From: Roseiarcus sp036488815
GTDB taxonomy: Bacteria > Pseudomonadota > Alphaproteobacteria > Rhizobiales > Beijerinckiaceae
Length of the DNA: 64,000 nt
Reading direction: 5' to 3'
NCBI GenBank assembly: GCA_036488815.1
Contig: DASXGX010000025.1
Span: 17,009-81,008 of the forward strand
Shown: positions 53,999-62,563 of the stretch, one piece after another
How positions within the stretch are numbered: position 1 is the first letter of the stretch
How the letters are laid out: each line of letters begins with the position of its first letter
Translations under genes and position numbers: made by a program
The notes under the pieces: model-generated
The model's input: the letters and a program-made list of their open reading frames with translations, nothing else
The model's database searches: none
What the model was told of the DNA's origin: nothing

Positions 53999-55237
53999 AT
54001 GGTTGATGTCCGAGACAAGCCCCGTATCGAGGTCGCAACGCGGACCGATCGCGGGTACGCGGGCCTGATCGAATCGTTGCAGCATTGGCTTCCGCTGGCG
54101 GGGAGGCAGCATATCGACGAACAGCCGAGCCCGCGTCGCGCGGCTCGCTGGAGTAGGGCTGCCGCGCTGTTCATCCTGATGCTTCCGACGCTGGCTTCGG
54201 GCGTTTATTTCGCATTTGTCGCGACGGACCGTTACGTCTCAGAGGCGCGTTTCGTGGTCAGAACCGCGTCGCGGCCGTCGGGAGCGGGGGGGCTGACGGC
54301 AGTATTGCAGATGGCGGGATTTTCCCGTTCCGACGACGACGTCTTCTCCGTGCAAGATTTCATCACTTCGCGCGAGGCGCTTGGGAAATTGAGCGCGAGG
54401 CTTCCGCTGCGGGAGATTTATTCCCGTCCCGGCGCCGATTTCCTGATGCGCTATCCCTCCCTGGTCTTCGGCCGTACGGACGAGGAATTTTTCCATTACA
54501 TCAAGATGATGATCGCCGTGACCTACAACACGACGACCGGCATTACGACGCTCGCCGTCCAGGCTTTTCGCCCCGAGGACGCCCACGCGATCGCTTCGAC
54601 GCTGCTCGATCTGGCGGAGCAAAAGGTCAACGAGCTCAACGAGCGCATTCGACGCGACGCCGTGCGCGTAGCGGCCGAGGAGGTCAAGGCGTCGGAAGCC
54701 CGACTCTCCGATTCGATGGTGAAAGTGACCTCGTTTCAGAATCAGGAATTGATGATCGACCCGGTCAAGAATTCCGTGATGCTGAACGACCTGATTGGCC
54801 GGCTCGGAACCGATCTCGCGACCACTCAGTCGAGGGCGACGGAATTGGCGAGCAGCTCGCCGAGCGATCCAAGCCTGTCGGTGCTCAACGATCGAGCGCG
54901 GGCGCTGAAGAGCCAGATCCAGGTCGAACGGAATGAGATTGCCGGCGATTCCAAGGGGCTCGCCGACAAGCTGGCGGTTTATGAGCGCTTGACGATGGAG
55001 CGCAATTTCGCCACCGACGCGCTCGATCGCGCTCTGCTGGCGCTTGACAGCGCCCGCATCGAAGCGGCTCGCCAGCAGCTTTTCCTGGAGCGGGTCGTCA
55101 GCCCCAACCAACCTGATTACGCGACGATGCCGCTACGCATGTGGAACTTTTCGACGATTGCAGTCCTCAATTTGCTGGGCCTCATGATCCTCTGGTTGTT
55201 CCGCACCGGAATCAAAGAGCACGCACAATCGATCTAG
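53999..55237 (+). CDS. Capsule export protein (KpsE/BexC/CtrB family), copy B
   Basis: The 412-residue paralogue of the protein at 52679-53977 has the same plan: N-terminal helix 'FILMLPTLASGVYFAFVATDRY', short periplasmic strands 'SEARFVVRTAS', coiled coil (about 215-340) and C-terminal helix 'TIAVLNLLGLMILWLF'. It leads a plus-strand group with two glycosyltransferases. Two KpsE-like proteins beside one KpsM/KpsT pair is unusual. They might form a hetero-oligomer or serve two polymers. Confidence 0.87.
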   Translation: MVDVRDKPRIEVATRTDRGYAGLIESLQHWLPLAGRQHIDEQPSPRRAARWSRAAALFILMLPTLASGVYFAFVATDRYVSEARFVVRTASRPSGAGGLTAVLQMAGFSRSDDDVFSVQDFITSREALGKLSARLPLREIYSRPGADFLMRYPSLVFGRTDEEFFHYIKMMIAVTYNTTTGITTLAVQAFRPEDAHAIASTLLDLAEQKVNELNERIRRDAVRVAAEEVKASEARLSDSMVKVTSFQNQELMIDPVKNSVMLNDLIGRLGTDLATTQSRATELASSSPSDPSLSVLNDRARALKSQIQVERNEIAGDSKGLADKLAVYERLTMERNFATDALDRALLALDSARIEAARQQLFLERVVSPNQPDYATMPLRMWNFSTIAVLNLLGLMILWLFRTGIKEHAQSI

Positions 55238-55334
55238 CCGTGCGCCCTCCGATCACATCCCCCTCGGGCAAAGGCTTGCGCGCGGTCGTCCCATCGAGAG
55301 GGGCGCCAGCGCCGTTTTTTCGGATCAGGCCATC

Positions 55335-56684
55335 ATGAGCGCGCGCATATTGTATGACGGCCATCATCTGACGATGGCCGCCGCCACTGGCATCGGCACC
55401 TACACGCGGACGCTTGCGGCGACCGCCAAAGGTCTCGGCTTCGAGACCGAGGTTCTCGTCGGAGGCAACGCGGCCGTCGATAAGCGGGATCCGCAACTCA
55501 CCGAGGTGACGTTCTTCGATGCGCTCACTGCCGCGCGGACGCCTTTCTCGGTGCGCAAGGAGCGGATGTTGGGAAAGGCGTTCGGCAAGCCGTTCGGCGT
55601 CCGGCCAGCCGCCTTCTCCCGAGTCGGCGCGGTGTTCGACACGACGCAGTGGAGTCTGTCGGGCTTCGAGAAGACCTATGTCGCGCCGATTGTCTTCGAG
55701 CTCGGCGCGTATCATTTCAAACGCTACGGCTCGCGCGCGCAGATTCGCCTGCCGCGACCGCCTGCGCTTTTCCATTTGTCCTACCCGGCGCCACTCAGCG
55801 TGAAGAACTGCCCGAACGTCTACACGATCCACGACATCGTGCCGTTGCGGCTGCCGCAGGCCACGCTCGACGACAAGAAGTTCTTCCTCCGGCTGATCCG
55901 CCACCTCTGCGCCAAGGCCGACCACATCGTAACCGTCTCGGAATTTTCGCGGCGCGACATCATTCGCTTCACCGGCATTGACGAGGACCGCATCACCAAC
56001 ACCTATCAGAGCGTTCATCTGCCGGAGGCGATCCTCTCCAAGAGCGACGAAGCTGTTGCCGAAGAGATCGGCCACGCCTTCAACATCGGCTTGCGCGAAT
56101 ACTATGTCTTCTACGGCGCCATCGAACCGAAGAAGAACGTCGCACGTCTGATTGACGCCTATTCCGCCTCGGGCAGTCCCTACCCATTGCTCATCGTCGG
56201 CGGCCCGGGCTGGCAATGCGATCGCGAAATGCAGATGATCGGCGACGAGCGCTTTCTCAGCTACCGCCGCGAAGCCGGTCGGATCGTTCCCGAGCGGCGC
56301 GTCCGGCGCATTCCTTATTTGCGGTTCACGCAACTGATGACCCTGATCAAGGGCGCACGGGGCGTTCTCTTTCCTTCGCTCTACGAAGGCTTCGGACTTC
56401 CCGTCTTGGAGGCGATGCTGCTCGGCGTCCCCGTGATCACCTCCGACGTCGCCTCGCTTCCGGAGATCAGCGGCGATGCAGCGGCGTTGGTCGATCCGAC
56501 CGACGTCGAGGCGATCGCCGGCGCGATTCGAGCCTTCGATCACGATGGCGACTGGCGAAGCCACCTTTCTGCGAAGGGGCGCGAGCGCGCGGTCCTGTTT
56601 TCGCCTTCGGCCTATCAGATCCGCATCGGCGCGCTCTACAGCAAACTCGGAGTCGAGGCCCAGCGCGTCGATGCCTCGGCTTGA
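55335..56684 (+). CDS. Family 4-type glycosyltransferase
   Basis: The 449-residue GT-B enzyme has an N-terminal acceptor domain ('GIGTYTRTLAA', 'NVYTIHDIVPLRLP', 'TVSEFSRRDII') and a C-terminal nucleotide-sugar domain with 'AIEPKKNVARLIDAY' and EX7E 'YEGFGLPVLEAM'. 'HDIVP' and 'SEFS' are typical of mannosyl/fucosyl-type GT4 enzymes. It lies 97 bases after the KpsE-like copy B on the same strand and probably adds a sugar to the capsule repeat. Confidence 0.89.
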   Translation: MSARILYDGHHLTMAAATGIGTYTRTLAATAKGLGFETEVLVGGNAAVDKRDPQLTEVTFFDALTAARTPFSVRKERMLGKAFGKPFGVRPAAFSRVGAVFDTTQWSLSGFEKTYVAPIVFELGAYHFKRYGSRAQIRLPRPPALFHLSYPAPLSVKNCPNVYTIHDIVPLRLPQATLDDKKFFLRLIRHLCAKADHIVTVSEFSRRDIIRFTGIDEDRITNTYQSVHLPEAILSKSDEAVAEEIGHAFNIGLREYYVFYGAIEPKKNVARLIDAYSASGSPYPLLIVGGPGWQCDREMQMIGDERFLSYRREAGRIVPERRVRRIPYLRFTQLMTLIKGARGVLFPSLYEGFGLPVLEAMLLGVPVITSDVASLPEISGDAAALVDPTDVEAIAGAIRAFDHDGDWRSHLSAKGRERAVLFSPSAYQIRIGALYSKLGVEAQRVDASA

Positions 56685-56717
56685 CCCATAGGCAGCCCAA
56701 GGTCGGGGCCGAATTGC

Positions 56718-57986
56718 GTGCATAGGCCCGTCGTCTACGATCTCACGCACCTCGTCTCGCGCCTCTCGACGCCGGCCTCTAGCGGCATCGACAGGGTCGA
56801 TCTCGCCTACGGCGCCCATTTCACCTCAGGCGATCGACGCATGGCCGCAGGCGCGCACTATGGGTTGGCGCGCCCCCACACCCTCAGCCTCGAGAACGCG
56901 CGCGCGATCGTCGACCTCGCGGGCGCCGCTTGGCGCGACGAGGGCGACGGGGCCCGCTGTTCCGCACTGTCGGGCTGGTTGGCGACCCCGCCGGCCCAGC
57001 CATTCGATCGCCGCGGCGCGCCGGCGCGACGCGTCTCCGTCGCCGCCGGCCTGACGCGTTCGCTCGCCAAGGCCCGCTTCCGCCTTTTTGACGATCGCCG
57101 GCTGCGCATTCCCGACGGCGCGATCTATCTCAACGTCGCGCAGCACGCCTTCGAACATCCCGTGTTCTTCCGCTGGCTGGACAAGCGCGACGATCTGCGC
57201 CGCGTGTTTCTCATCCACGACCTGCTGTCGCTCGACTATCCCGAATATTTCCCCGCCAGCAACCTCGCGCTGTTCCGCCGCCGTCTCGCCACCGCATTGC
57301 GCTACGCGGACGCATTCGTCGTCTCGACGCAGGCGGTCGCCGCGCGGCTGCGCGCCGAACTCGAGCGCCAGGGATCGCCCATCCGTCCCATCCATGTGCA
57401 GCCCTTCGCCTCGCCCTTAGAGGGCGCCGCGCGTGAGGCGGCGCATGACGGCCATCCGTATTTCGTGGTGATCGGCACGATCGAGCCGCGCAAGAACCAC
57501 TTGCTGATTTTGCATCTGTGGCGGCAACTGGCGGCCCGCGATCGCGACGCGCCGAGGCTCGTCATCGTCGGCGGCCGCGGCTGGGAGAACGAACAGATCG
57601 TCGACCTGCTCGATCGCGCGCCCGCCTTACGCGCCCATGTCGTCGAGTTCTCGGGGCTGCCCGACGCCGATCTTAGCCGGTTGCTTTGCGGCGCGCGGGC
57701 CCTTCTCGCGCCGTCCTTCGACGAAGGCTATGGCCTGCCGGTGGTCGAGGCGCTCTCTCTCGGCGCGCCGGTCGCCGCCTCCGATATCCCGGTCTTTCGC
57801 GAGGTGACGCAAGGACGGGCGAAATTCCTCTCCCCGCTCGACGGCCCCGGATGGCGCGACGAGATCGTGCAGCTGTGGCGCGACGAGCAATATTATCGAC
57901 GCCGGGGCGATGAGACGCGGCGATTCGTGACGCCTACGTGGGAAGGGTATTTTGAAGGGGTGCGAGGGTTTTTGGAGACGCTATAG
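56718..57986 (+). CDS. Family 4-type glycosyltransferase, paralogue of the one next to the polyketide synthase
   Basis: The 422-residue protein starts at a GTG at 56718, 33 bases after the previous stop. It has 'LIHDLLSLDYPEYF', 'GTIEPRKNHLLILHLWRQL' (short: 'TIEPRKNHLLILHLW') and EX7E 'SFDEGYGLPVVEAL'. The protein at 36454-37731 matches it along the whole length, including 'WENEQIVDLLDR'/'WENEHVIDLLDR' in equivalent positions. The pair brackets the lipid/capsule region. Substrates are unknown. Confidence 0.89.
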   Translation: MHRPVVYDLTHLVSRLSTPASSGIDRVDLAYGAHFTSGDRRMAAGAHYGLARPHTLSLENARAIVDLAGAAWRDEGDGARCSALSGWLATPPAQPFDRRGAPARRVSVAAGLTRSLAKARFRLFDDRRLRIPDGAIYLNVAQHAFEHPVFFRWLDKRDDLRRVFLIHDLLSLDYPEYFPASNLALFRRRLATALRYADAFVVSTQAVAARLRAELERQGSPIRPIHVQPFASPLEGAAREAAHDGHPYFVVIGTIEPRKNHLLILHLWRQLAARDRDAPRLVIVGGRGWENEQIVDLLDRAPALRAHVVEFSGLPDADLSRLLCGARALLAPSFDEGYGLPVVEALSLGAPVAASDIPVFREVTQGRAKFLSPLDGPGWRDEIVQLWRDEQYYRRRGDETRRFVTPTWEGYFEGVRGFLETL

Positions 57987-58158
57987 TTGCGAGCGCGGAA
58001 TGTTTTCCCCTCCGCTTGGGCTGCATTCCCGAACCTCAGAACGCCGCTGCGGCGATCCGGTCGAGCTTCTCCAAGTGGCGCGTGAGCACGTCGGCGAACG
58101 TTGCGTCGAGTTGCAAGCGCGTCAAGAGTGCCGTAGCGGTCCTCGAAGTCCGTTTGTT

Positions 58159-58971
58159 TTAGGGCTCGGCTGCCGCCTGTTCATTTAGCGACGCCCTATG
58201 AGAACTGGAAGGCAACGCGAATTGAAAGACCGCGCCGCGAGGCGCGTTGGCGCTCGCCCACAACCGTCCGCCGTGCTGCTCGATGATCGAACGGGAGATC
58301 GACAGGCCAAGGCCCAGGCCGTTCGGCTTGGTGGTGTGGAAAGACTCGAAGAGGTTTTCCTGGATGCTGCGCGTTAGTCCAGGGCCTGAATCGCGAACCG
58401 AGATGAGCACGCCGCCTGCTTCGGTCCGGTCGCCGCTGACAATCAGTTCCCGAGGCCCTTCGTTCATTCCGCTCATTGCCTCGATCGCGTTGATGATCAG
58501 GTTGAGGACCGCTTGTTGCAGTTCGACCCGATCTCCTTGAACCGTTGGCAAGGTGTCGAGGAGCTCCGTCCGCACCGAGACGCGGTTCGTGATCGCTTCC
58601 GTGCGGATGAGCTCAATTGTCTCATGAATCGTCACGTTCACGTCTACGCGGTCCCTTCGCCGAGGCCTCCTTTTTGCGAGATCGCGAGTCCGGTCGACGA
58701 GGGCCGCCGCCCGCTCCCCGTCCCTGACGATGCAATCAAGCGCCTCTCGGACCTCATCCACGTCCAGACGATCCAGGAAGTGCAAAGCCGCCTGGGCGTT
58801 TGCGACCATAGCGGCGATGGGCTGCTTCACGTCATGAACGATCGAGGCGGCAAGATAGCCGATCATCGCAACGCGATTGGCGTGCACCAGTCCCGTGTAT
58901 TTGTCGTCGCGCGCCTCTATCTCGCACGCTTGAGCCACGGCGTGATTGAGCTCAGTCGAATCGAGAAACAT
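58159..58971 (-). CDS. Histidine kinase without a sensor domain
   Basis: With the ATG at 58971 (AGGGG five bases upstream) the product is 270 residues: a HisKA domain with H46 in 'ASIVHDVKQPIAAM' and a HATPase domain with N-box 'NLIINAIEAM', G1 'VRDSGPGLT' and G2 'GLGLGLSISR'. No membrane helix, PAS or GAF domain is present, and the 35 residues before the H-box are too few for a sensor. It resembles the C-terminal half of FixL/DctB-type kinases. No response regulator with a receiver domain is adjacent. Longer in-frame starts reach 59076 but add only charged residues. Confidence 0.83.
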   Translation of the reverse strand: MFLDSTELNHAVAQACEIEARDDKYTGLVHANRVAMIGYLAASIVHDVKQPIAAMVANAQAALHFLDRLDVDEVREALDCIVRDGERAAALVDRTRDLAKRRPRRRDRVDVNVTIHETIELIRTEAITNRVSVRTELLDTLPTVQGDRVELQQAVLNLIINAIEAMSGMNEGPRELIVSGDRTEAGGVLISVRDSGPGLTRSIQENLFESFHTTKPNGLGLGLSISRSIIEQHGGRLWASANAPRGAVFQFALPSSSHRASLNEQAAAEP

Positions 58972-59333
58972 GGTCGCCCCTTTGGTTGATTGGCGCCAAT
59001 CCGCTCGAAATCCGCTCATCCCGTTGCGCTCACCGTTCGGGTCAGAATCCCGGTACGAGGCAGCGCAACTGCGCAACGCGATCGCGGTCTAAGCAGAACA
59101 CTTCCCACCGGGCATTTGCCAACGTTACGGGCGCATTTTCGCGGATTTTCGTGCGCGTGTCCGGTCAAATTGCGTAAATCGCCGTTAGCCGCTACTTACA
59201 CCGCTCCGATGTGAGTGCGCTAAAGACGCGCGGAGGGAGAGCTCTAACGCGAGCATCAGCGGTTGGGTGGGGATCGCTCTAGCTTCAGTCAAGTAAAATG
59301 AGGTAAAAATAACGGAACCCGGCGGGCCTCCTT
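58972..59333. other. Divergent intergenic region between kinase and ATPase-type regulator
   Basis: It contains no gene. It should hold promoters for both flanking genes; a candidate plus-strand promoter is listed separately. No repeats stand out. Confidence 0.45.
59170..59198 (+). promoter_or_regulatory. Candidate promoter for the winged-helix/ATPase regulator
   Basis: TTGCGT (59170-59175) and TACTTA (59193-59198) are 17 bases apart, an ideal sigma-70 spacing, in a relatively AT-rich stretch. Transcription from here would leave an untranslated leader of about 130 bases before the ATG at 59334. Confidence 0.33.
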
Positions 59334-62141
59334 ATGAACGGTGATGCGATCTCGTTTGGGCCGTTTCGGCTCCTTGCGGCGCAGCGGCTTCTGCTCGAGG
59401 GCGATGAGCCGGTACGGCTCGGCAGCCGCGCGTTCGATATCCTCGCGATTTTGCTCGAACATGCTGGCGAAGTGGTCGGCAAGGAGCAACTGATAGCCCG
59501 AGCCTGGCCGCAGACGTTCGTCGAGGAATCGAATCTGAAGATTCAGGTCAGCGCTTTGCGGCGCGTCCTCGGCGACGGCCAAAAAGGGCATCGCTATATC
59601 GTCACCGTCCCCGGACAGGGATACTATTTCGTCGCCCCGATACGCCTTGAGGAATCTTTCCAGCCTGCGTCATCGCCGACGATCGCGCCGGCGCAGACGC
59701 ATAATCTGCCGTTCGCGGTCACTCGCATGATCGGCCGCGAAGATGCGGTGGCGGCGCTTCTCTCTCGGCTTTCGCGCGACCGCCTTGTGACGATCGCCGG
59801 GCCCGGGGGCGTCGGCAAGACCACGGTCGCCCTCGCCGTCGCCGAGCGCTCGATCGCCAGCTACGAACACGGCGTCTGGCTGGTCGATCTGGCGCCGCTC
59901 AGTGACCCGCGTCTCGCGCCTAGCGCGGTCGCCACCGTGCTCGGCTTGGAGATCCGATCCGAAGATCCACTTCCTGGCTTGCTCGCTCGGCTTAGAGACA
60001 AACGGATGCTCCTGCTGCTCGACAATTGCGAGCACGTCATCGAGGAGGCGGCCAGCCTGGCGGCGGCGCTTCTCACCCGAGCGCCAGGCGTCGCCATCCT
60101 GACGACCAGTCGGGAGCCGCTCGGGGTGGCGGGGGAGCACGAGCACCGTCTGGGACCGCTGGGCTTCCCGCAGCCATCGGCTACCCTTACGGCCGCGGAA
60201 GCCGCGGGCTTTCCCGCCGTGCAGCTTTTCGTCGAGCGTGTCACCGCGACCGTCGAAGACTTCAACCTGAATGATTCGAACGCCCCGCTGGTTGTTGAGA
60301 TTTGCCGAAGGCTTGACGGCCTGCCGCTCGCGATCGAGTTCGCCGCGCCGCGCGTCGCGGCGCTCGGGATCGAAGGCCTTGCCACTCGGTTGGATTATAC
60401 GTTGCCGCTGTCAGGCGCGCGCCGAGCGACGGCGACCCGGCAACGGACCATGCGGGCCGTCGTCGGATGGAGCTACAATCTCTTGAGCGGGGAGGAGCAG
60501 CAGTTCTTCCGGGCTCTCGGCGTCTTTGCCGGCGGCTTTACGGTCGGGGCCGCCTCAGCGGTGGCGACGCCTGGGGCGACGTCCAGCATCGATGCGACCG
60601 ATCGCTTGGCCGATCTGTCTGCGAAATCGTTGATCGTCGCTGATGTCAGCGACGCCGAACCGCGGTTTCGACTGCTCGACACGACGCGCGCGTACGCGAT
60701 TGAGATGCTGGAAGCCCGCAGCGAGCGCGAACGGATCGCGCGCCGCCATGCCGAATATTATCGCACTCTGTTCGAGCGCGCTGAGGCCGAGAGTATGGCG
60801 CGGCCCGCAGCCGAATGGCTCGCCGACTACGCCGGAGAAATCGGCAATTTGCGTACAGCGCTCGACTGGGCCTTCTCGCCAGACGGAGACAGATCGATCG
60901 GGGTGCTCTTGACCGCCGCGGCGGTCCCGGTGTGGATGCGTCTTTCGCTACTCGAGGAATGTCGTAGTCGCGCAAAGCAGGCGCTTTGCGCTCTCGGTGA
61001 AAAACGGGCTCCGAATCTGCGCGAGGAAATGAGGCTGCAGAGCGCTCTCGGCGCGTCGACCGCCACGGCTCCAGAGATGGGCGTGGCTTTCACGAAGGCG
61101 CTTGCGATCGCTGAGAGCCTTGGCGACATTGAGCACCAACTCCGCGCTCTCTCGGGCTTGCATTACTATCACACGGGGAGCGGCCGGTACCGCACTGCGC
61201 TGCCATTTGCGCAAAGGTTCCTTGATCTGGCGGCGAGTGGGTCGCAGCCGTACGATCGCCTCTACGGCGAGCGGACGATGGGGGTGACCAAGCATTTTAT
61301 TGGCGACCAAATCAGCGCACGCCGCCATCTGGAGGAAGTGCTGACGCACCACGCCATCGCAGATCGTAGACTGGACTTCATTCGCTTCCGGAGCGATTTG
61401 CTCGGGTCCGCCCGCGTGTTTCTAGCGCGAGTGCAGTGGCTGCAGGGGTACCCGGACCAGGCGGCGCGCACCGCCGAAACGAGTGTCGAGGAGGGTCGAG
61501 AGTCGGGTCACGCGATCTCCCTCTGTTTGGCGCTGGCCTTGGCGGCGTGCCCTGTCGCGCTCTGGCGGGGAGACTTGGCCGCGTCGACGAACTACACACA
61601 AATCCTACTTGAGCACTCGCGGGTGCATAGCTTGCGGCTCTGGAACGAGTTTGCCACAAGATTCCAAAGCGTGATCGCTATCAAAGCAGGAAACTACGCC
61701 AAGACGGCCGAACCCAACTTTAGTTTCCCTTTTTTAACCGGCCTGACTGATGTCGCGGAAGCCCTGGCCCGCGCCGGGCGGACCCCGGAGGCGCTCGCAA
61801 CGTTGGAACTGGCGATTGAGCATTCCGACGGCGGTTGGATCACGCCCGAGTTCCTGCGCCTCAAGGGCGAATTTTCGCTATCGCAACGCGCTCCTGGAGG
61901 AGCGGAAACGCCGGAGGCGCTTTTCCGGCAAGCGCTTGCCGAAGCACACGAGCACGGGGCGTTGTCGTGGGAGTTGCGCGCTGCGACGAGCCTCGCCCGC
62001 CTGCTGCGCGATCGAGGCCGTTGCTCCGAGGCGATCGTCTGCCTGCAGTCGGTCTACGATCGCTTCACAGAGGGCTTCGCCACCGCTGATCTGACCGCGG
62101 CGAAACAGATCTTGGATGATTTGGACTCGGCTCGCCCCTGA
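59334..62141 (+). CDS. Winged-helix regulator with STAND-type ATPase and TPR region
   Basis: The 935-residue protein has an OmpR/CadC-type DNA-binding domain (1-103; 'GSRAFDILAILLEHAGEVV', 'RRVLGDGQKG...GQGYYF'). A predicted NB-ARC/AfsR-like ATPase (about 130-430) follows, with Walker A 'AGPGGVGKTT' at 155-164, Walker B 'RMLLLLDNCEHV' and 'GLPLAIEFAAPRV'. The C-terminus is helical and TPR-like (about 470-930). STAND regulators switch on ligand or partner binding to the repeat region. It lies divergent from the sensor-less kinase. Its targets are not evident. No Shine-Dalgarno sequence is seen before the ATG. Confidence 0.88.
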   Translation: MNGDAISFGPFRLLAAQRLLLEGDEPVRLGSRAFDILAILLEHAGEVVGKEQLIARAWPQTFVEESNLKIQVSALRRVLGDGQKGHRYIVTVPGQGYYFVAPIRLEESFQPASSPTIAPAQTHNLPFAVTRMIGREDAVAALLSRLSRDRLVTIAGPGGVGKTTVALAVAERSIASYEHGVWLVDLAPLSDPRLAPSAVATVLGLEIRSEDPLPGLLARLRDKRMLLLLDNCEHVIEEAASLAAALLTRAPGVAILTTSREPLGVAGEHEHRLGPLGFPQPSATLTAAEAAGFPAVQLFVERVTATVEDFNLNDSNAPLVVEICRRLDGLPLAIEFAAPRVAALGIEGLATRLDYTLPLSGARRATATRQRTMRAVVGWSYNLLSGEEQQFFRALGVFAGGFTVGAASAVATPGATSSIDATDRLADLSAKSLIVADVSDAEPRFRLLDTTRAYAIEMLEARSERERIARRHAEYYRTLFERAEAESMARPAAEWLADYAGEIGNLRTALDWAFSPDGDRSIGVLLTAAAVPVWMRLSLLEECRSRAKQALCALGEKRAPNLREEMRLQSALGASTATAPEMGVAFTKALAIAESLGDIEHQLRALSGLHYYHTGSGRYRTALPFAQRFLDLAASGSQPYDRLYGERTMGVTKHFIGDQISARRHLEEVLTHHAIADRRLDFIRFRSDLLGSARVFLARVQWLQGYPDQAARTAETSVEEGRESGHAISLCLALALAACPVALWRGDLAASTNYTQILLEHSRVHSLRLWNEFATRFQSVIAIKAGNYAKTAEPNFSFPFLTGLTDVAEALARAGRTPEALATLELAIEHSDGGWITPEFLRLKGEFSLSQRAPGGAETPEALFRQALAEAHEHGALSWELRAATSLARLLRDRGRCSEAIVCLQSVYDRFTEGFATADLTAAKQILDDLDSARP

Positions 62142-62145
62142 GGCC

Positions 62146-62165
62146 CGGCCCACCGCTTTGGGCCG
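62146..62165. terminator. Hairpin terminator between convergent genes
   Basis: CGGCCCA (62146-62152) and TGGGCCG (62159-62165) pair perfectly around a 6-base loop. The hairpin lies between the stop of the regulator at 62141 and the convergent stop of cyoD at 62171, so it can serve both directions. Confidence 0.6.
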
Positions 62166-62170
62166 TCGAT

Positions 62171-62563
62171 TTACTTCTGCATATGCATGTCCATCATCGC
62201 GCCGGGAACGCCCATGTTCGCGTTGAGGTGATACAGGATCCACACGGACCCCCCGATGACGAGGCCGACGATCAGCGCGCCGAAGGCGAGCGCTAGCACG
62301 TTGTTGGTGTTGTCGGCGCCGGTGGTGATGTGGAGGAAGAAGACGAGGTGGACGCCCATCTGGGCGACCGCGAGCGCCGCCAACCCCATCAGCACGCCTG
62401 GCCCGTAGAGGAGGGCGGTGCCGCTCGCCACCCAGAAGGAGGCCACGGTCAGCACGGCCGCGAGAACAAGGCCGATCACATAGTTGCGCACCGCCGCGGA
62501 GACGGAATGCTCGCCGAGATCGCCTTCGCCAGGCGCGGCGTCGTGGGTCAGATGGTCGCTCAT
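62171..62563 (-). CDS. cyoD: Cytochrome o ubiquinol oxidase subunit IV
   Basis: The 130-residue protein starts at an ATG overlapping the stop of the upstream gene. It has three membrane helices in the COX4_pro plan: 'YVIGLVLAAVLTVASFWVA', 'VLMGLAALAVAQMGVHLVFF' and 'LAFGALIVGLVIGGSVWILY', with 'HLVFFLHI' as in CyoD. It is a small accessory subunit of the bo3-type quinol oxidase, helping assembly. The C-terminus is methionine-rich ('MMDMHMQK'). Confidence 0.92.
   Translation of the reverse strand: MSDHLTHDAAPGEGDLGEHSVSAAVRNYVIGLVLAAVLTVASFWVASGTALLYGPGVLMGLAALAVAQMGVHLVFFLHITTGADNTNNVLALAFGALIVGLVIGGSVWILYHLNANMGVPGAMMDMHMQK

Noticed and set aside
55212..56819. 535-codon minus-strand frame opposite a glycosyltransferase
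   Set aside because: Antisense shadow without domain features; the plus strand has the EX7E motif and GT4 pattern.
58000..58016. GCGGA/TCCGC hairpin after the last glycosyltransferase as a terminator
   Set aside because: Five base pairs with a long loop and no T-tract; too weak to call.
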